From NCBI GenBank assembly GCA_020852835.1, contig JADZAC010000027.1:18957-82956 (forward strand): DNA of 64,000 bases. The letters are read 5' to 3'. The DNA comes from Flavobacteriales bacterium. GTDB taxonomy: Bacteria > Bacteroidota > Bacteroidia > Flavobacteriales_F > PHOS-HE28. Both the position numbers and the translations under genes were made by a program. Of the stretch, positions 53,034-62,481 are shown piece after piece (positions within the stretch are counted from its first letter, which is position 1; each line of letters begins with the position of its first letter). The notes below the pieces were generated by a model. That model was not told where the DNA came from. It ran no database searches and saw only the letters and a program-made list of their open reading frames with translations.

Positions 53034-55556
53034 ATGAAGCAAACCATACTTTCCTTGTGTACTGCACTTGCCGTGTGCGGCCCGGCCGTGGGCCAAACCG
53101 GATCATTTGATCCGGGGTTCAATACCGGCACGGGAGCAGACAACGTGATCCGCGACATTGTGGTGCAGCCTGACGGCAAGGCCGTGGCCGTGGGCAATTT
53201 CTTGAACTTCAACGGCGCGGTGGCGAACCGTATCGTGCGCTTGAACGCGGATGGTTCCACAGATCCCGGCTTCAACACGGGCGCGGGCGCCAATGCGCTC
53301 GTTACGGCGGTGGCCTTGCAACCTGACGGCAAGATCCTCATCGCAGGCAATTTCACCACCTACAACGGCACCAACCGCCGCCGCGTGGCCCGCCTTAACA
53401 GCGATGGCACCTTGGATGCGGGGTTCAATCCGGGCACCGGGCCCAACCAACGCGTGGATGCCCTGGTGCTTCAGCCCGACGGCAAGATCTTGATCGGCGG
53501 CATCTTTACCACCGTCAACGGCTCCTCCCGCATCCGGGTGGCACGCCTCAATGCCTCCGGCAGTGTGGATGGCACGTTCAATCCCGGCGCCGGTGCCAAC
53601 AGCAACATACAATCCATGGCCGTGCAGCCCGATGGCAAGGTGATCCTTGCCGGCGGTTTCACCACCTACGCCGGAACGGCACGCAACCGCTTGGCCCGCA
53701 TTAACGCCGATGGCACGTTGGATACCGGGTTCAACCCCGGCACCGGATGCAATGCGCCGGTCTGGGACGTGCTGCTGCAGAACGACGGCAAAGTGGTGAT
53801 CGCCGGTGAATTCAGCGACTACAACGGCACCTCGCGCAACCGCATCGCCCGCACCAATGCCGACGGCTCCTTGGATGCGTCCTTCTATCCGGTGAGCGGG
53901 CTGTATGACATCTCGGGCGCCGTGGGCCGCCGTTTGGCCCTGCACGGAGGAAACAAGATCTTGGTGGGCGGGTCGTTCACCATGGCCAACGGCTATACGC
54001 ACAACCGCATTGCCCGCTTCAACACCAACGGCGGAGTGGACGCCGGATTCAGCAGCGGTGCAGGCGCCAGCGGCGGCAGCATTTGGGCCCTGGCCGTGCG
54101 GCCCAACGGGAAGATCCTTGCCGGGGGCGGCTTCACCACCTTCGCCTCCAACAGCGTGGGGCGCATTGCCCAGCTGAACGGCGATGATTGCCCCTTGCTG
54201 GGCCTGAACATCGGCGCGGCATGCAACGATGGGAACCCCCTCACGGCGAATGATGTGGTATCGGCACAGTGCACCTGCATGGGCAGTTGCGGCGGCAACC
54301 AAGTGATGGTGCACATCACCACCGACGCCAATGCCGACCAGCTCAGCTGGCAGATCACCGACGTGAACAACAACGTGCTGGTCTCCCAATCGCTTACGGC
54401 AGCCGACAACAACACCACGGTGGTGATGCCCGTGTGCCTGAGCGGTGAGCCGGGAGATGCCTGTTACGGGTTCCGCATGATGGACAGCTTCGGCGACGGT
54501 ATCGCCAACGGCGGCTGGGAACTGCGCAACGGACAAAACGGGCTGCTCCTGCGCGACGATCTTGCCTCTGGCACGGTTTCGCCTGCTTCCCCCTCGGCAA
54601 CCCCCGGCTATGGCAGCAGCCACAGCTTCTGCCTGCCCGACGGGCCTGCGGACATCGCCTCCACCGAATGCGGCATCTTCACCAACAACCTGCTCAACAA
54701 GGTGTATTGCAACAAGGTTACCGGAGCCAACCAGTACCAGTTCGAATTCTCCGATCCGGATGCGGGCTTCATCCGTCGGCATACCACCAGCCACAACTAT
54801 GTGATCTTCAATGAAATGGTGACCAACCCGCTGGTCCCGGGCGTGAAGTACTTCGCCCGTGTGCGCAGCAACGTGGCAGGCCCCGTGGAAACCGCCCACT
54901 TTGGCACGGGTTGCGAAATGGGGCTGGACATTGCACAGGTGCTCACCTGTTCCGAGCTGATCTCCGCACCGGCCTACGGCCACTCCTGCAATGAGGAACG
55001 TGCCTTCAATTCGCCCTACAGCTACATCTACGCCATTCCCGTGGTGGGCGCCACGGAGTACCAGTTCCGCATCTTCAACGCCGATGAGGGCTATGACGAA
55101 ACCTTCAGCCGCCCCACGTACATCCTCGGGCTGTCGTGGGACGGTTCCGTGGCACCGCCCTTGGTCGATGGCTCCACCTATAACGTGGAGGTGAACGTGA
55201 AGGTGAACGGCCTGTACACCGGCTTCTGCCCGAGCACCTGCACCATCACCATCAATAACGCCTTGCTGGGCGGCCGCCTGGTGCCCGCCTTGGAGCATGC
55301 CCAGCTGTGGCCCAACCCCGCGCACCATGGCGTGGTGAATTTGGAGATCGAACACTTGGCGGACCCGTCGCAACGGATCGCCGTGGAAGTGCTGGACGTT
55401 TACGGCAAGCAGGTGCATGCCGAGGCATTCACCAATAGCGGTGCGCGTTTCAGTACCCTGCTGCAACTGCCCGAAGGCATTGCCACGGGCGTGTACATGG
55501 TCTGCATCACCGTGAATGATGAACGTACCGTGCAGCGGTTGAGCATCGTGCGATAG
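53034..55556 (+). CDS. Delta-60 repeat beta-propeller protein with T9SS type A sorting tail
   Basis: An 840-residue exported protein. After the signal peptide (MKQTILSLCTALAVCGPAVG) come seven delta-60-type propeller blades of about 53 residues, each with the pattern xxDGSxDxGFNxGxG ... VALQPDGKILIAGxFTxYNG (residues about 20-380). A cysteine-containing link (ACNDGNPLTANDVVSAQCTC) follows, then a beta-sandwich module (QLSWQITDVNNNVLVSQSLT, CYGFRMMDSFGDGIANGGWE), paired strand domains (VTGANQYQFEFSDPDAG, VVGATEYQFRIFNADEG) and a Por-type tail (LWPNPAHHGVVNLEIEHLAD to VYMVCITVNDERTVQRLSIV). The C-terminal half shares modules with the next large gene. Probable surface protein; ligand unknown. 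Confidence 0.9.
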   Translation: MKQTILSLCTALAVCGPAVGQTGSFDPGFNTGTGADNVIRDIVVQPDGKAVAVGNFLNFNGAVANRIVRLNADGSTDPGFNTGAGANALVTAVALQPDGKILIAGNFTTYNGTNRRRVARLNSDGTLDAGFNPGTGPNQRVDALVLQPDGKILIGGIFTTVNGSSRIRVARLNASGSVDGTFNPGAGANSNIQSMAVQPDGKVILAGGFTTYAGTARNRLARINADGTLDTGFNPGTGCNAPVWDVLLQNDGKVVIAGEFSDYNGTSRNRIARTNADGSLDASFYPVSGLYDISGAVGRRLALHGGNKILVGGSFTMANGYTHNRIARFNTNGGVDAGFSSGAGASGGSIWALAVRPNGKILAGGGFTTFASNSVGRIAQLNGDDCPLLGLNIGAACNDGNPLTANDVVSAQCTCMGSCGGNQVMVHITTDANADQLSWQITDVNNNVLVSQSLTAADNNTTVVMPVCLSGEPGDACYGFRMMDSFGDGIANGGWELRNGQNGLLLRDDLASGTVSPASPSATPGYGSSHSFCLPDGPADIASTECGIFTNNLLNKVYCNKVTGANQYQFEFSDPDAGFIRRHTTSHNYVIFNEMVTNPLVPGVKYFARVRSNVAGPVETAHFGTGCEMGLDIAQVLTCSELISAPAYGHSCNEERAFNSPYSYIYAIPVVGATEYQFRIFNADEGYDETFSRPTYILGLSWDGSVAPPLVDGSTYNVEVNVKVNGLYTGFCPSTCTITINNALLGGRLVPALEHAQLWPNPAHHGVVNLEIEHLADPSQRIAVEVLDVYGKQVHAEAFTNSGARFSTLLQLPEGIATGVYMVCITVNDERTVQRLSIVR
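53100..54180 (+). repeat. Seven tandem delta-60 (propeller blade) coding repeats
   Basis: Repeat unit of about 159 bp (53 residues), recognisable by the recurring codons for QPDGK and GFNxGxG. Units are diverged, with no long identical stretch apparent by eye. Confidence 0.8.
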
Positions 55557-55969
55557 GTTGATCGCCGCACCGGTCGGCCAAGCGCCGGTGCGATCGGCGA
55601 ATTACAAAAGGACCGTCCCTTCCGAGATCTCGGAAGGGACGATTTCTTTTTCAGGCCAAGTGCAGCGGGCGGCTGTTCCCCATCCGCAAGCCTGCGGGCA
55701 AGGGCTATCCCCATAATTCGGGATTGCGGCAAGAGGTTGATCTTCTTCCTTTTGTTAGGCCGGATCACTAGCACCGGCGATCATGCGTGGAGCCAAGCAC
55801 ACAAGGAGGCAGGCTGTCAGCAAGGGGAATAGCACCCCTGCCCCGACGCTCGTGGGAAACTGTTCGGCCATTGCCGTCCAACACGAGGCATGGTTCCCTT
55901 GCCCGTTCACGATCAACCCACCTGTTCGATACAGGATCGACAGGCTTTACCAACCCTTACCCTGGAACG
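55557..55969. other. 413-nt intergenic region between two T9SS cargo genes
   Basis: It contains a strong terminator (55614-55651) in its first 100 nt. The rest, to 55969, shows no ORF with coding character, no tRNA and no clear TAnnTTTG box. The promoter of the downstream PPC-repeat gene must be in it but was not recognised. Confidence 0.6.
55614..55651 (+). terminator. Rho-independent terminator after the delta-60 gene
   Basis: Perfect 12-bp arms CGTCCCTTCCGA and TCGGAAGGGACG with a GATC loop, followed by ATTTCTTTTT. Confidence 0.9.
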
Positions 55970-58900
55970 ATGAAACACCACGAACGACTACTGGCCTACG
56001 CACTGGCGATCGCCGTGCCGATCTGTACACATGGCCAAGCGGAAAGTGAACCCAACGATAACTTCGGGCAGGCCAATGCGATCAGCTTGGGCGCCCCAAT
56101 GTCCGGTGACATCGGGGGGGCGCCTTGCGTAAGCGGCACCAGTGACGACTATTTCGCTTTGAACCTGGGCCAGAACGGAAGCCTTTCCATTCTGACGAAC
56201 GCGGCCAACTCCGGCGCTGGCGCCGCCTCGTTGCGCATCTATGTGTACAACTCCAGCGGCGGACAGATCGCCTATTTCGATCATTCCACCGGGCCCAATG
56301 GCATTCCCATTGCCAACAGCAGCACGTTCAACTGCGTGAGCCAGGGCCTGTATTATTTCCGTGCAAGCCCCCTGAGCGGAGCGTGCTACACCTACCAGCT
56401 CACCGTATCACGCGCGGCACCCACCTACGCCGACGACACGGAACCGAACGACAATTTCACGGACGCCCAGAACAATCCATTGCTGGCGGCAAACACCGTT
56501 ACGGAGGGCCAAGTGAACTTCCTGTACGATGATGCCGACAACAATGACTACTACCGCATCCAAACGGAGAGCAACGGCCAGATCAACATTACGATCAGCG
56601 CGGACGCGCCGGGCACGGGCAATGTGCGCGTGTATGTGTACAACGGCTCGGGCGGCCAGATCAACTACTTCGATGCGCCGGTAGGCCCCTCCGGATCGCC
56701 TACCTCCACCACCCAGTCCATTCCCTGCTATGGCCAAGGCTTGTATTACCTGCGTGTAACCAGCATTGGCCCATGCGGCGTTGCCTATGGGTTGAGCTAC
56801 TCGGTCTCCCCACCGGTATTTTCCAACGACAATGAGCCCAATGATGATACCGGCACGGCGCTGCCCATGGCCCACAACAGCTTCAAACAAGGCCACCTGA
56901 ACTTCAACCACTACGGTGACAACAACGACTACTACTCCATCACCACACCGGTGGAGGGGACGATCACGGTAACGATGATCGCGGAAAATGCCAGCGCCAG
57001 TGCCGGGGCCGTCAGGGTCTACCTGTACAACGGCGGTGGAGGCCAGATCGACTATTTCGACGCCACCACCGGAGCGAACGGGGATGACGACACTACAGTG
57101 GCCTCCTTCACATGCTACGGACAGGGGAGCTACTTCCTGCGTGCCACGAGCATCAACGGTTGCGGCCTGAGCTATAAGGTGAAGTACGCCATGACGGGCG
57201 CGGTGTACGCCAACGACACGGAGCCGAACAACACCTTCGCGGAGGCCGTGGCCAATCCCTTGTTGCCACCAAGCACGTTCACCGAGGGGCACATCAACTT
57301 CAACCACTACGGTGACAACAACGACTACTACTACATCTCCACGCCGGCGGAAGGCTCCTTCCGCGTAACCACCATCGCCGAGCGCGTACCGGCGGCCGCA
57401 GGCGCGCTACGGGTGTATGTGTACAACTCCGGAGGTGGCCAGATCGATTACTACGATGCCTCAGTGGGCGGAAACAACGACGATGACACCACCGTGTTCC
57501 AGTTCGACTGCTACGGGCAGGGCAACTATTACCTGCGGGCCACGAGCATCAATGGCTGCGGGATCAGTTACCGGTTGAAGTACGACCTGCTGCCTGCGGT
57601 GTACGGCACCGATCAAGAGCCCAACAACGACTTAGGGCAAGCCGCGGCCAATCCGCTCCTGGCGCCGAACACGTTTGCCGAAGGCCACGTGAACTTCAAC
57701 CACTACGGGGACAACAACGACTACTACTATGTGCAAACCCCGGGTGATGGCGCCCTGCGAATGACCCTTTTGGCCGAACGCGTGCCTGCAGCGGATGGCG
57801 CGGTACGCGTTTATGTGTACAACAACAACGGCGGCCAGATCTACTATTTCGATGCGCCCGCCGGCGCCAACAACGATGATGATACCACCATGGCCGTGGT
57901 GGACTGCTTCGGGCAGGGCAACTACTATTTGCGCGTCACCAGCATCAACGGCTGCGGCATCAGCTACAAATTGAAGTATGAGGTGGTCCCGCCGGTCTTC
58001 GGCAATGACCCTGAGCCGAACAGCAGCTTCAGCGAGGCCGTGACGGTGAACCCCGATTCATCCAGCGCCAACGGCCATCTGAACTTCGCCCATACCGGGG
58101 ACAATGACGACTATGCCGAACTGTTCCTGGCTGCCGTCGGCAACATCTCCTTCACGGTGAACGCGGAGAACAGCGGAGGAGGCACCATCAGGATCTACCT
58201 GTACAACGGCAACGGAGGGCAACTGGCCTACCAGGATATTCCGGTCGGGGCGAACCATACCGCCGTGCAGACCCCGATCACCTACCTTGGCTTGGCGCAA
58301 GGCACCTATTTCATACGCTTCACGAGCATCAACGGCTGCGGCATCAGCTACCGGCTGAACTGCAACGACGCCGATGGGGACGGTACGTGCAACTTCTTCG
58401 ATCTGTGCGCAGGCGGACCTGAACCCGGCACCGCCTGTGATGACGGCGACCCGAACACCACGGGCGATGTGATCGACGCCAACTGCAACTGCACGGGAAC
58501 CCCGGTAAGCTGTGATGACGGCGATCCCTGCACCACGGACACCTGGAACGGCACTACCTGCGTGTACACCTTCCAGGACGCCGATTTCGACGGCACCTGC
58601 GACGCCAACGACGGCTGCCCCAATGATGGTGCAAAGACCAGCCCGGGCGCCTGCGGCTGCGGCAACCCTGACGTGCCGACCACCTGGTATGCGGATGCAG
58701 ACGGTGACGGCCTTGGCGACCCGAACGACAGCCAAGCGGGATACACCTGCAACCAGCCCGTGGGCTATGTGGCCAACAATACGGACCTGTGCCCCGGCGT
58801 GGACGGCACGGTGGGCAGCAGCTGTGACGACGGCAACCCCAACACTACCGGCGATGTGCTCGATGTGAACTGCAACTGCACCGGTTCTCCGGTGAGCTGC

Positions 58901-60196
58901 GACGACGGCGACCCCTGCACCATCGACACTTGGGATGGCAGCCAATGCGTTCACACCTTCCAGGATGCCGACAGCGATGGCACCTGCGATGCCAACGACG
59001 GCTGCCCGAACGATGCCGACAAGACCGGCCCTGGTGCCTGCGGTTGCGGCAACCCCGATGTGGCCACCACCTGGTATGCAGATGCGGATGGTGACGGCCT
59101 CGGCGACCCCAACATCAGCCAAGTCGGATACACCTGCAACCAGCCCGTGGGCTATGTGGCCGACAACACCGACCTGTGCCCTGCTGCCACCGGCACGGTG
59201 GGCAGTGCTTGCGACGATGGAGATCCCAATACCACCGGCGATGCACTGGACGTAAGCTGCAACTGCACGGGCACCCCGGTGGACCCCTGCACGGAGGAAA
59301 AGATCGTGCTCACCATCACCTTGGACGACTTCGGCAGCCAAACCACTTGGGAACTGCGCACCGCACCCGGGAATACCTTGGTGACCTCCGGCGGACCGTA
59401 TGCGGACGGGGCCGCAGGCACGGTGATCACCGAGCTCATCTGCGTGCCTGCGGGTTGTTACCGCTTCGGCGTGCATGACAGCAATGCCGACGGCATGGGC
59501 CAAGGCGGATACGTGGTGAGCGACGGCAGCAGCAACCGCATCATCGATGCCAATGGCGACTTCGGTGCACTGAGCTACATGGGCGCCAAGTTCTGCCTGC
59601 CGGTAGGCCCGGTGGAACTCCTGCCCGCCTCCTGTGACCGCACGGACCTCACCCTCGAAGACCAACTGGTAACCACCTCCGTGCCGGGCGCCACGGCTTA
59701 CCAATTCGCCTTCTTCGATCCGCACGGCTCCTACCTGGAGGTCTTCACCCGCATGGAGAACATGATCGGGCCCGCACCCAATGCGGATTTCCCGCTCGGG
59801 CTGCCGGTGAACGTGCGGGTACGTGCCAATATTTCGGGAAGCTGGACGCCCTTCGGGCCGGCCTGCCGCCTTACGGTGGCCTCCATACCGGCCATGCAGA
59901 CCGGAGCGGCAGAGAAGACAGGGATGGCGGACACCAAGCTCGATGTGTGGCCCAACCCCAATAGCGGCGATCGCATCCAGCTCACCCTCACCGGCTTGGA
60001 TGATGCGGTGCGCACTGCGGAGGTCACCTTCCTTGATGCCACCGGCCGCCAAGTGCTCAGCACCACCTTACCGGTGCATCAAGGGTCCTTGGGCACCGTG
60101 CTGGACCTGGGCAACACCGTGAGCGGTGTGTACCTGGTGCGCATTGCCGCAGGTGGCATGATCAAGGAAAGCCGGGTGCTGGTGGTGAACGATTGA
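55970..60196 (+). CDS. Large PPC-repeat / Ca-binding-repeat surface protein with T9SS type A tail
   Basis: A 1408-residue exported protein. After the signal peptide (residues 1-23) come six pre-peptidase C-terminal (PPC-like) domains of about 131 residues, each opening with EPNDN/EPNNx and carrying xxHYGDNNDYYxI, VRVYVYNxxGGQIxYFDA and YYLRxTSINGCGISY. Then come two and a half cysteine-rich repeats of about 129 residues with Asp-rich calcium-type loops (DADFDGTCDANDGCPND, WYADADGDGLGDPND). A beta-sandwich module shared with the previous large gene follows (TLDDFGSQTTWELRTAPG, CYRFGVHDSNADGMG). A Por-type tail (LDVWPNPNSGDRIQLTLTGL to VYLVRIAAGGMIKESRVLVV) ends the protein. The start at 55970 is the ATG directly before the signal peptide. 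Probable adhesin; no catalytic domain is seen. Confidence 0.9.
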   Translation: MKHHERLLAYALAIAVPICTHGQAESEPNDNFGQANAISLGAPMSGDIGGAPCVSGTSDDYFALNLGQNGSLSILTNAANSGAGAASLRIYVYNSSGGQIAYFDHSTGPNGIPIANSSTFNCVSQGLYYFRASPLSGACYTYQLTVSRAAPTYADDTEPNDNFTDAQNNPLLAANTVTEGQVNFLYDDADNNDYYRIQTESNGQINITISADAPGTGNVRVYVYNGSGGQINYFDAPVGPSGSPTSTTQSIPCYGQGLYYLRVTSIGPCGVAYGLSYSVSPPVFSNDNEPNDDTGTALPMAHNSFKQGHLNFNHYGDNNDYYSITTPVEGTITVTMIAENASASAGAVRVYLYNGGGGQIDYFDATTGANGDDDTTVASFTCYGQGSYFLRATSINGCGLSYKVKYAMTGAVYANDTEPNNTFAEAVANPLLPPSTFTEGHINFNHYGDNNDYYYISTPAEGSFRVTTIAERVPAAAGALRVYVYNSGGGQIDYYDASVGGNNDDDTTVFQFDCYGQGNYYLRATSINGCGISYRLKYDLLPAVYGTDQEPNNDLGQAAANPLLAPNTFAEGHVNFNHYGDNNDYYYVQTPGDGALRMTLLAERVPAADGAVRVYVYNNNGGQIYYFDAPAGANNDDDTTMAVVDCFGQGNYYLRVTSINGCGISYKLKYEVVPPVFGNDPEPNSSFSEAVTVNPDSSSANGHLNFAHTGDNDDYAELFLAAVGNISFTVNAENSGGGTIRIYLYNGNGGQLAYQDIPVGANHTAVQTPITYLGLAQGTYFIRFTSINGCGISYRLNCNDADGDGTCNFFDLCAGGPEPGTACDDGDPNTTGDVIDANCNCTGTPVSCDDGDPCTTDTWNGTTCVYTFQDADFDGTCDANDGCPNDGAKTSPGACGCGNPDVPTTWYADADGDGLGDPNDSQAGYTCNQPVGYVANNTDLCPGVDGTVGSSCDDGNPNTTGDVLDVNCNCTGSPVSCDDGDPCTIDTWDGSQCVHTFQDADSDGTCDANDGCPNDADKTGPGACGCGNPDVATTWYADADGDGLGDPNISQVGYTCNQPVGYVADNTDLCPAATGTVGSACDDGDPNTTGDALDVSCNCTGTPVDPCTEEKIVLTITLDDFGSQTTWELRTAPGNTLVTSGGPYADGAAGTVITELICVPAGCYRFGVHDSNADGMGQGGYVVSDGSSNRIIDANGDFGALSYMGAKFCLPVGPVELLPASCDRTDLTLEDQLVTTSVPGATAYQFAFFDPHGSYLEVFTRMENMIGPAPNADFPLGLPVNVRVRANISGSWTPFGPACRLTVASIPAMQTGAAEKTGMADTKLDVWPNPNSGDRIQLTLTGLDDAVRTAEVTFLDATGRQVLSTTLPVHQGSLGTVLDLGNTVSGVYLVRIAAGGMIKESRVLVVND
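56047..58360 (+). repeat. Six tandem PPC-domain coding repeats
   Basis: Units begin near 56047, 56443, 56833, 57223, 57616 and 58012, a period of 390-396 bp. Units 3-5 are the most alike, with near-identical runs such as the coding of NFNHYGDNNDYY and GDDDTT/NDDDTT. Confidence 0.85.
58435..59270 (+). repeat. Tandem cysteine/aspartate-rich coding repeats (about 387 bp)
   Basis: Three starts of the unit encoding CDDGDPNTTGDVxDxNCNCTG lie near 58435, 58822 and 59210; two units are complete and the third is partial. The first two are highly similar at DNA level. Confidence 0.85.
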
Positions 60197-60216
60197 CAGC
60201 ATCTGGAACCAACAAC

Positions 60217-60248
60217 GGGAAAGCCCTCCGGAAACGGGGGGCTTTCCC
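60217..60248 (+). terminator. Terminator hairpin after the PPC-repeat gene
   Basis: Perfect 10-bp arms GGGAAAGCCC and GGGCTTTCCC with a 12-nt loop, 20 nt after the stop. Confidence 0.75.
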
Positions 60249-60402
60249 TGCTGTACCGCATGGTTCATGCGGAGACGGAGGAACGGATCGGCGGCACAGG
60301 CCACTGCAAGTACGGACCATGCATGCCGGCCGGTTCCGTGAGGGATATGAGTGCAACATGCAGGCCGGTGTGTGCATGGTGCCATGCTGAAGGTTTTGCT
60401 GC

Positions 60403-60927
60403 ATGGAAGAGCTGTTGATCTGGAAAGCCGGTGGAGCGGACCTTGCCGCGCTTCAGGCCATTGGCCGGGCCACGTTCATGGTAACGGTTGCCGCATCCAA
60501 CAGCCCGGAGGACATGGCGAAGTACATGGACGAGCAGTTCTGCGGCGAGCATATGGCCGCGGAACCGGCCCATCCTGGATCACGGTTCTTCCTCGCGGAG
60601 CAAGCGGGCCGGACCGCTGGCTAGCTGAAGCTGAACAGCGGCAGTGCGCAAACGGAGCCCATGGGGCCGGATGCAGTGGAGATCGAACGGATCTATGTGC
60701 TGCGGGAATGTCAGGGTGCCGGCGTGGGCCAACAGCTGCGCAACAACGCGCTGGACGTTGCGCGATCACTTGGCGCGCGAACGGTCTGGCTCGGCGTATG
60801 GGAGCACAATTCGCGCGCCATCGCCTTTTATCGGAGGAACGGCTTCGAGGAGTTCGGCGAACACCTGTTCATGCCGGGGAGCGATGAGCAGCGGGATGTG
60901 CTGATGCGGAAAAAGGTGGGGGAGTGA
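60403..60927 (+). pseudogene. GNAT N-acetyltransferase interrupted by an in-frame amber codon
   Basis: One reading frame encodes a complete GNAT protein of about 174 residues, except for a TAG at 60622-60624. Part one (73 residues) runs to FFLAEQAGRTAG; part two continues LKLNSGSAQTEPMGPDAVEI, then the acetyl-CoA motif RIYVLRECQGAGVGQQLRNN and WLGVWEHNSRAIAFYRRNGF. Family members usually have Tyr at this spot (GY-LKLN), so a single change from TAC or TAT to TAG explains it. No frameshift is needed. It may be a pseudogene, a read-through gene or a sequencing error. Re-initiation at the ATG at 60661 would give only the C-terminal half. Confidence 0.85.
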
Positions 60928-60954
60928 GGCGTGGTGGATCCACGGCCACAGCGT

Positions 60955-61887
60955 TCAGTACACCACGATGCGTTGCGTTCGGGTCGATCCCTCCGCTGGA
61001 ACAAAGCGGACGAAGTAGACCCCTGCCGCCGGAAGTGTGAAGGTGGTGATGTTGCGGGTGACGGGCGCTGAGAAGAGCGGCCTGCCGAGCGCGTCATGGA
61101 TCGTCAGCCTTCCTGTACCCATGGCGGTCTCCACGGTGAACAAGGTATTCACGGCGGCCACTGAAGGCCGTATGGTGAACTGATCAGCGGTCAACTGCTC
61201 CTGCCCCAACCAAATATCACAAGGGACACCAGGCGCCGGCCAGTTGAACAGCGGATCCATGTAGCACTTCAAGCCGGTGAAGCTCATGCCATCAGACACC
61301 CAGGGAGAATACCAAGGAAACATGTAGTGCATGTCGCCGAGCCGTTCCACGAAGATGCCTTCCTGAAAGCTCAGGAATAGGATGAACTGCGTGGAGGCCT
61401 GGTAATAGATCCGGCGCAAGGGCAGGCCATTGTACCAGAGCGTATCGGTGGCGGTGACCACATAGGTGATCGTATCATGGACCGTGGTGCCGCCGTCCCC
61501 GGAATAGGCCATCGGGATATCCCATGTATCACCGGTGGTGGCCTGGAAGTTCATCAAGAGTTTGAAGGTGCTGTCTTGCGCGGTGCGGAAGAACAAGCTG
61601 TCCTCGGCCATGCTCATGTACACTTCAACCGTGTCCGTGTACAAGGGGAAGAAGGGCCAGGCATCAGAGAGGGGACATTGGAGCACGGAGCATGGCCTAC
61701 CGTCTACCACCGTATCGCCGGTTGCGATTACGTGATGGTCCCAATAGGTGTCGGTCCAAGGCCACTGGCCGGTAGTGGCCTGATAGGTCCACTTAGCGCC
61801 GACCGGTGCCCAGCCCTGGCCCGTGCACAGGGCGGGAAGCAGCAGCAACGCGAGAACAGGTGCGAGGTGTATCCGTTGGTTGTTCAT
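60955..61887 (-). CDS. Secreted protein with T9SS type A sorting tail
   Basis: A 310-residue exported protein. The signal peptide (HLAPVLALLLLPALCTGQ) is followed by WAPVGAKWTYQATTGQWPWT and a beta-rich body typical of Bacteroidota extracellular proteins of unknown function. The C-terminal region matches a Por-type tail: VNTLFTVETAMGTGRLTIHD, ALGRPLFSAPVTRNITTF, TLPAAGVYFVRFVPAEGSTR. No enzyme motif was recognised. It is convergent with the broken GNAT gene. Confidence 0.85.
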   Translation of the reverse strand: MNNQRIHLAPVLALLLLPALCTGQGWAPVGAKWTYQATTGQWPWTDTYWDHHVIATGDTVVDGRPCSVLQCPLSDAWPFFPLYTDTVEVYMSMAEDSLFFRTAQDSTFKLLMNFQATTGDTWDIPMAYSGDGGTTVHDTITYVVTATDTLWYNGLPLRRIYYQASTQFILFLSFQEGIFVERLGDMHYMFPWYSPWVSDGMSFTGLKCYMDPLFNWPAPGVPCDIWLGQEQLTADQFTIRPSVAAVNTLFTVETAMGTGRLTIHDALGRPLFSAPVTRNITTFTLPAAGVYFVRFVPAEGSTRTQRIVVY

Positions 61888-62190
61888 GGTGCTACATTAC
61901 GAGACGGGGCCAGGTGATGCAACGCTGCCTGCCAGGCGGAGGAGTTGGAGCATGTTCGCATGGCCAAGGAACAACTCGTTTCGTGCGGGCCGCCCCGTGA
62001 AGAGAACCTCATCCGCCGCCTTCGGGTTCACGGAAAGGTACAATGCGAGCAGGTCTTGTGCCACTCTCCCCGGGGTAAGATAAAACCCGTGGGCGGGCGA
62101 ATTGGTCCGGTCACATCCGGTATCCGCCGAACCGGCCACAGGTGGCTAACGCCAACATCGCCATCGGGCTGCGCTCTTTCGTGTCCAAGG
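61888..62190. other. 303-nt region without a supported gene
   Basis: A minus-strand open frame at 61897-62139 encodes plausible-looking sequence (VAQDLLALYLSVNPKAADEV, LFLGHANMLQLLRLAGS), but it has no clear start context, no family and runs into the region downstream of a frameshifted ORF. It may be a gene remnant. No promoter, repeat or RNA was identified. Confidence 0.4.
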
Positions 62191-62447
62191 CTAACGACCC
62201 CTGGTGACCACCACGCTCCCCGCCTTGCGTCCGCTCTTTGCCCGCGCGTGCGCCTTGACGATCCGCTCGTCTGCTTCACTGCCCGGCTCAAATGCCGTGG
62301 GTCCACACCCATGATCCCGGCCAATTCGCCGATGCCTGCCAAGTGCTCTCGTTCTCCGGTGGCCACTGCGGCGATCTCCTGCTTCACTGCACGGACGAAT
62401 GCGGCCAGGAGCGATCGTTCGCTGGCTGGTGCAGTTCGCTTCGGCAT
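62191..62447 (-). pseudogene. Small ORF, probably frameshifted, unknown family
   Basis: The minus strand opens with MPKRTAPASERSLLAAFVRA and VKQEIAAVATGEREHLAGIG, then ELAGIMGVDP. In the next frame it continues naturally with TAFEPGSEADERIVKAHARA and KSGRKAGSVVVTRGR to a TAG at 62191. Staying in the first frame gives an odd Arg/Pro/His-rich tail. One base change near 62290-62305 would give a protein of about 85 residues. I do not recognise the family. The frameshift is an inference from amino-acid texture, not from an alignment. Confidence 0.4.
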
Positions 62448-62481
62448 GGTCCAACGAACGGGATCGTGGTGCAATGTCCGT

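Noticed and set aside
53103..55466. 787-codon minus-strand open frame opposite the delta-60 gene
   Set aside because: Antisense of a repeat gene in GC-rich DNA; the real frame has a signal peptide, recognised repeats and a sorting tail.
60661..60927. Separate 88-residue acetyltransferase gene
   Set aside because: It lies in the same frame as the upstream 73-residue ORF with only one TAG between, and it lacks the N-terminal half of the GNAT fold; annotated as one broken gene.
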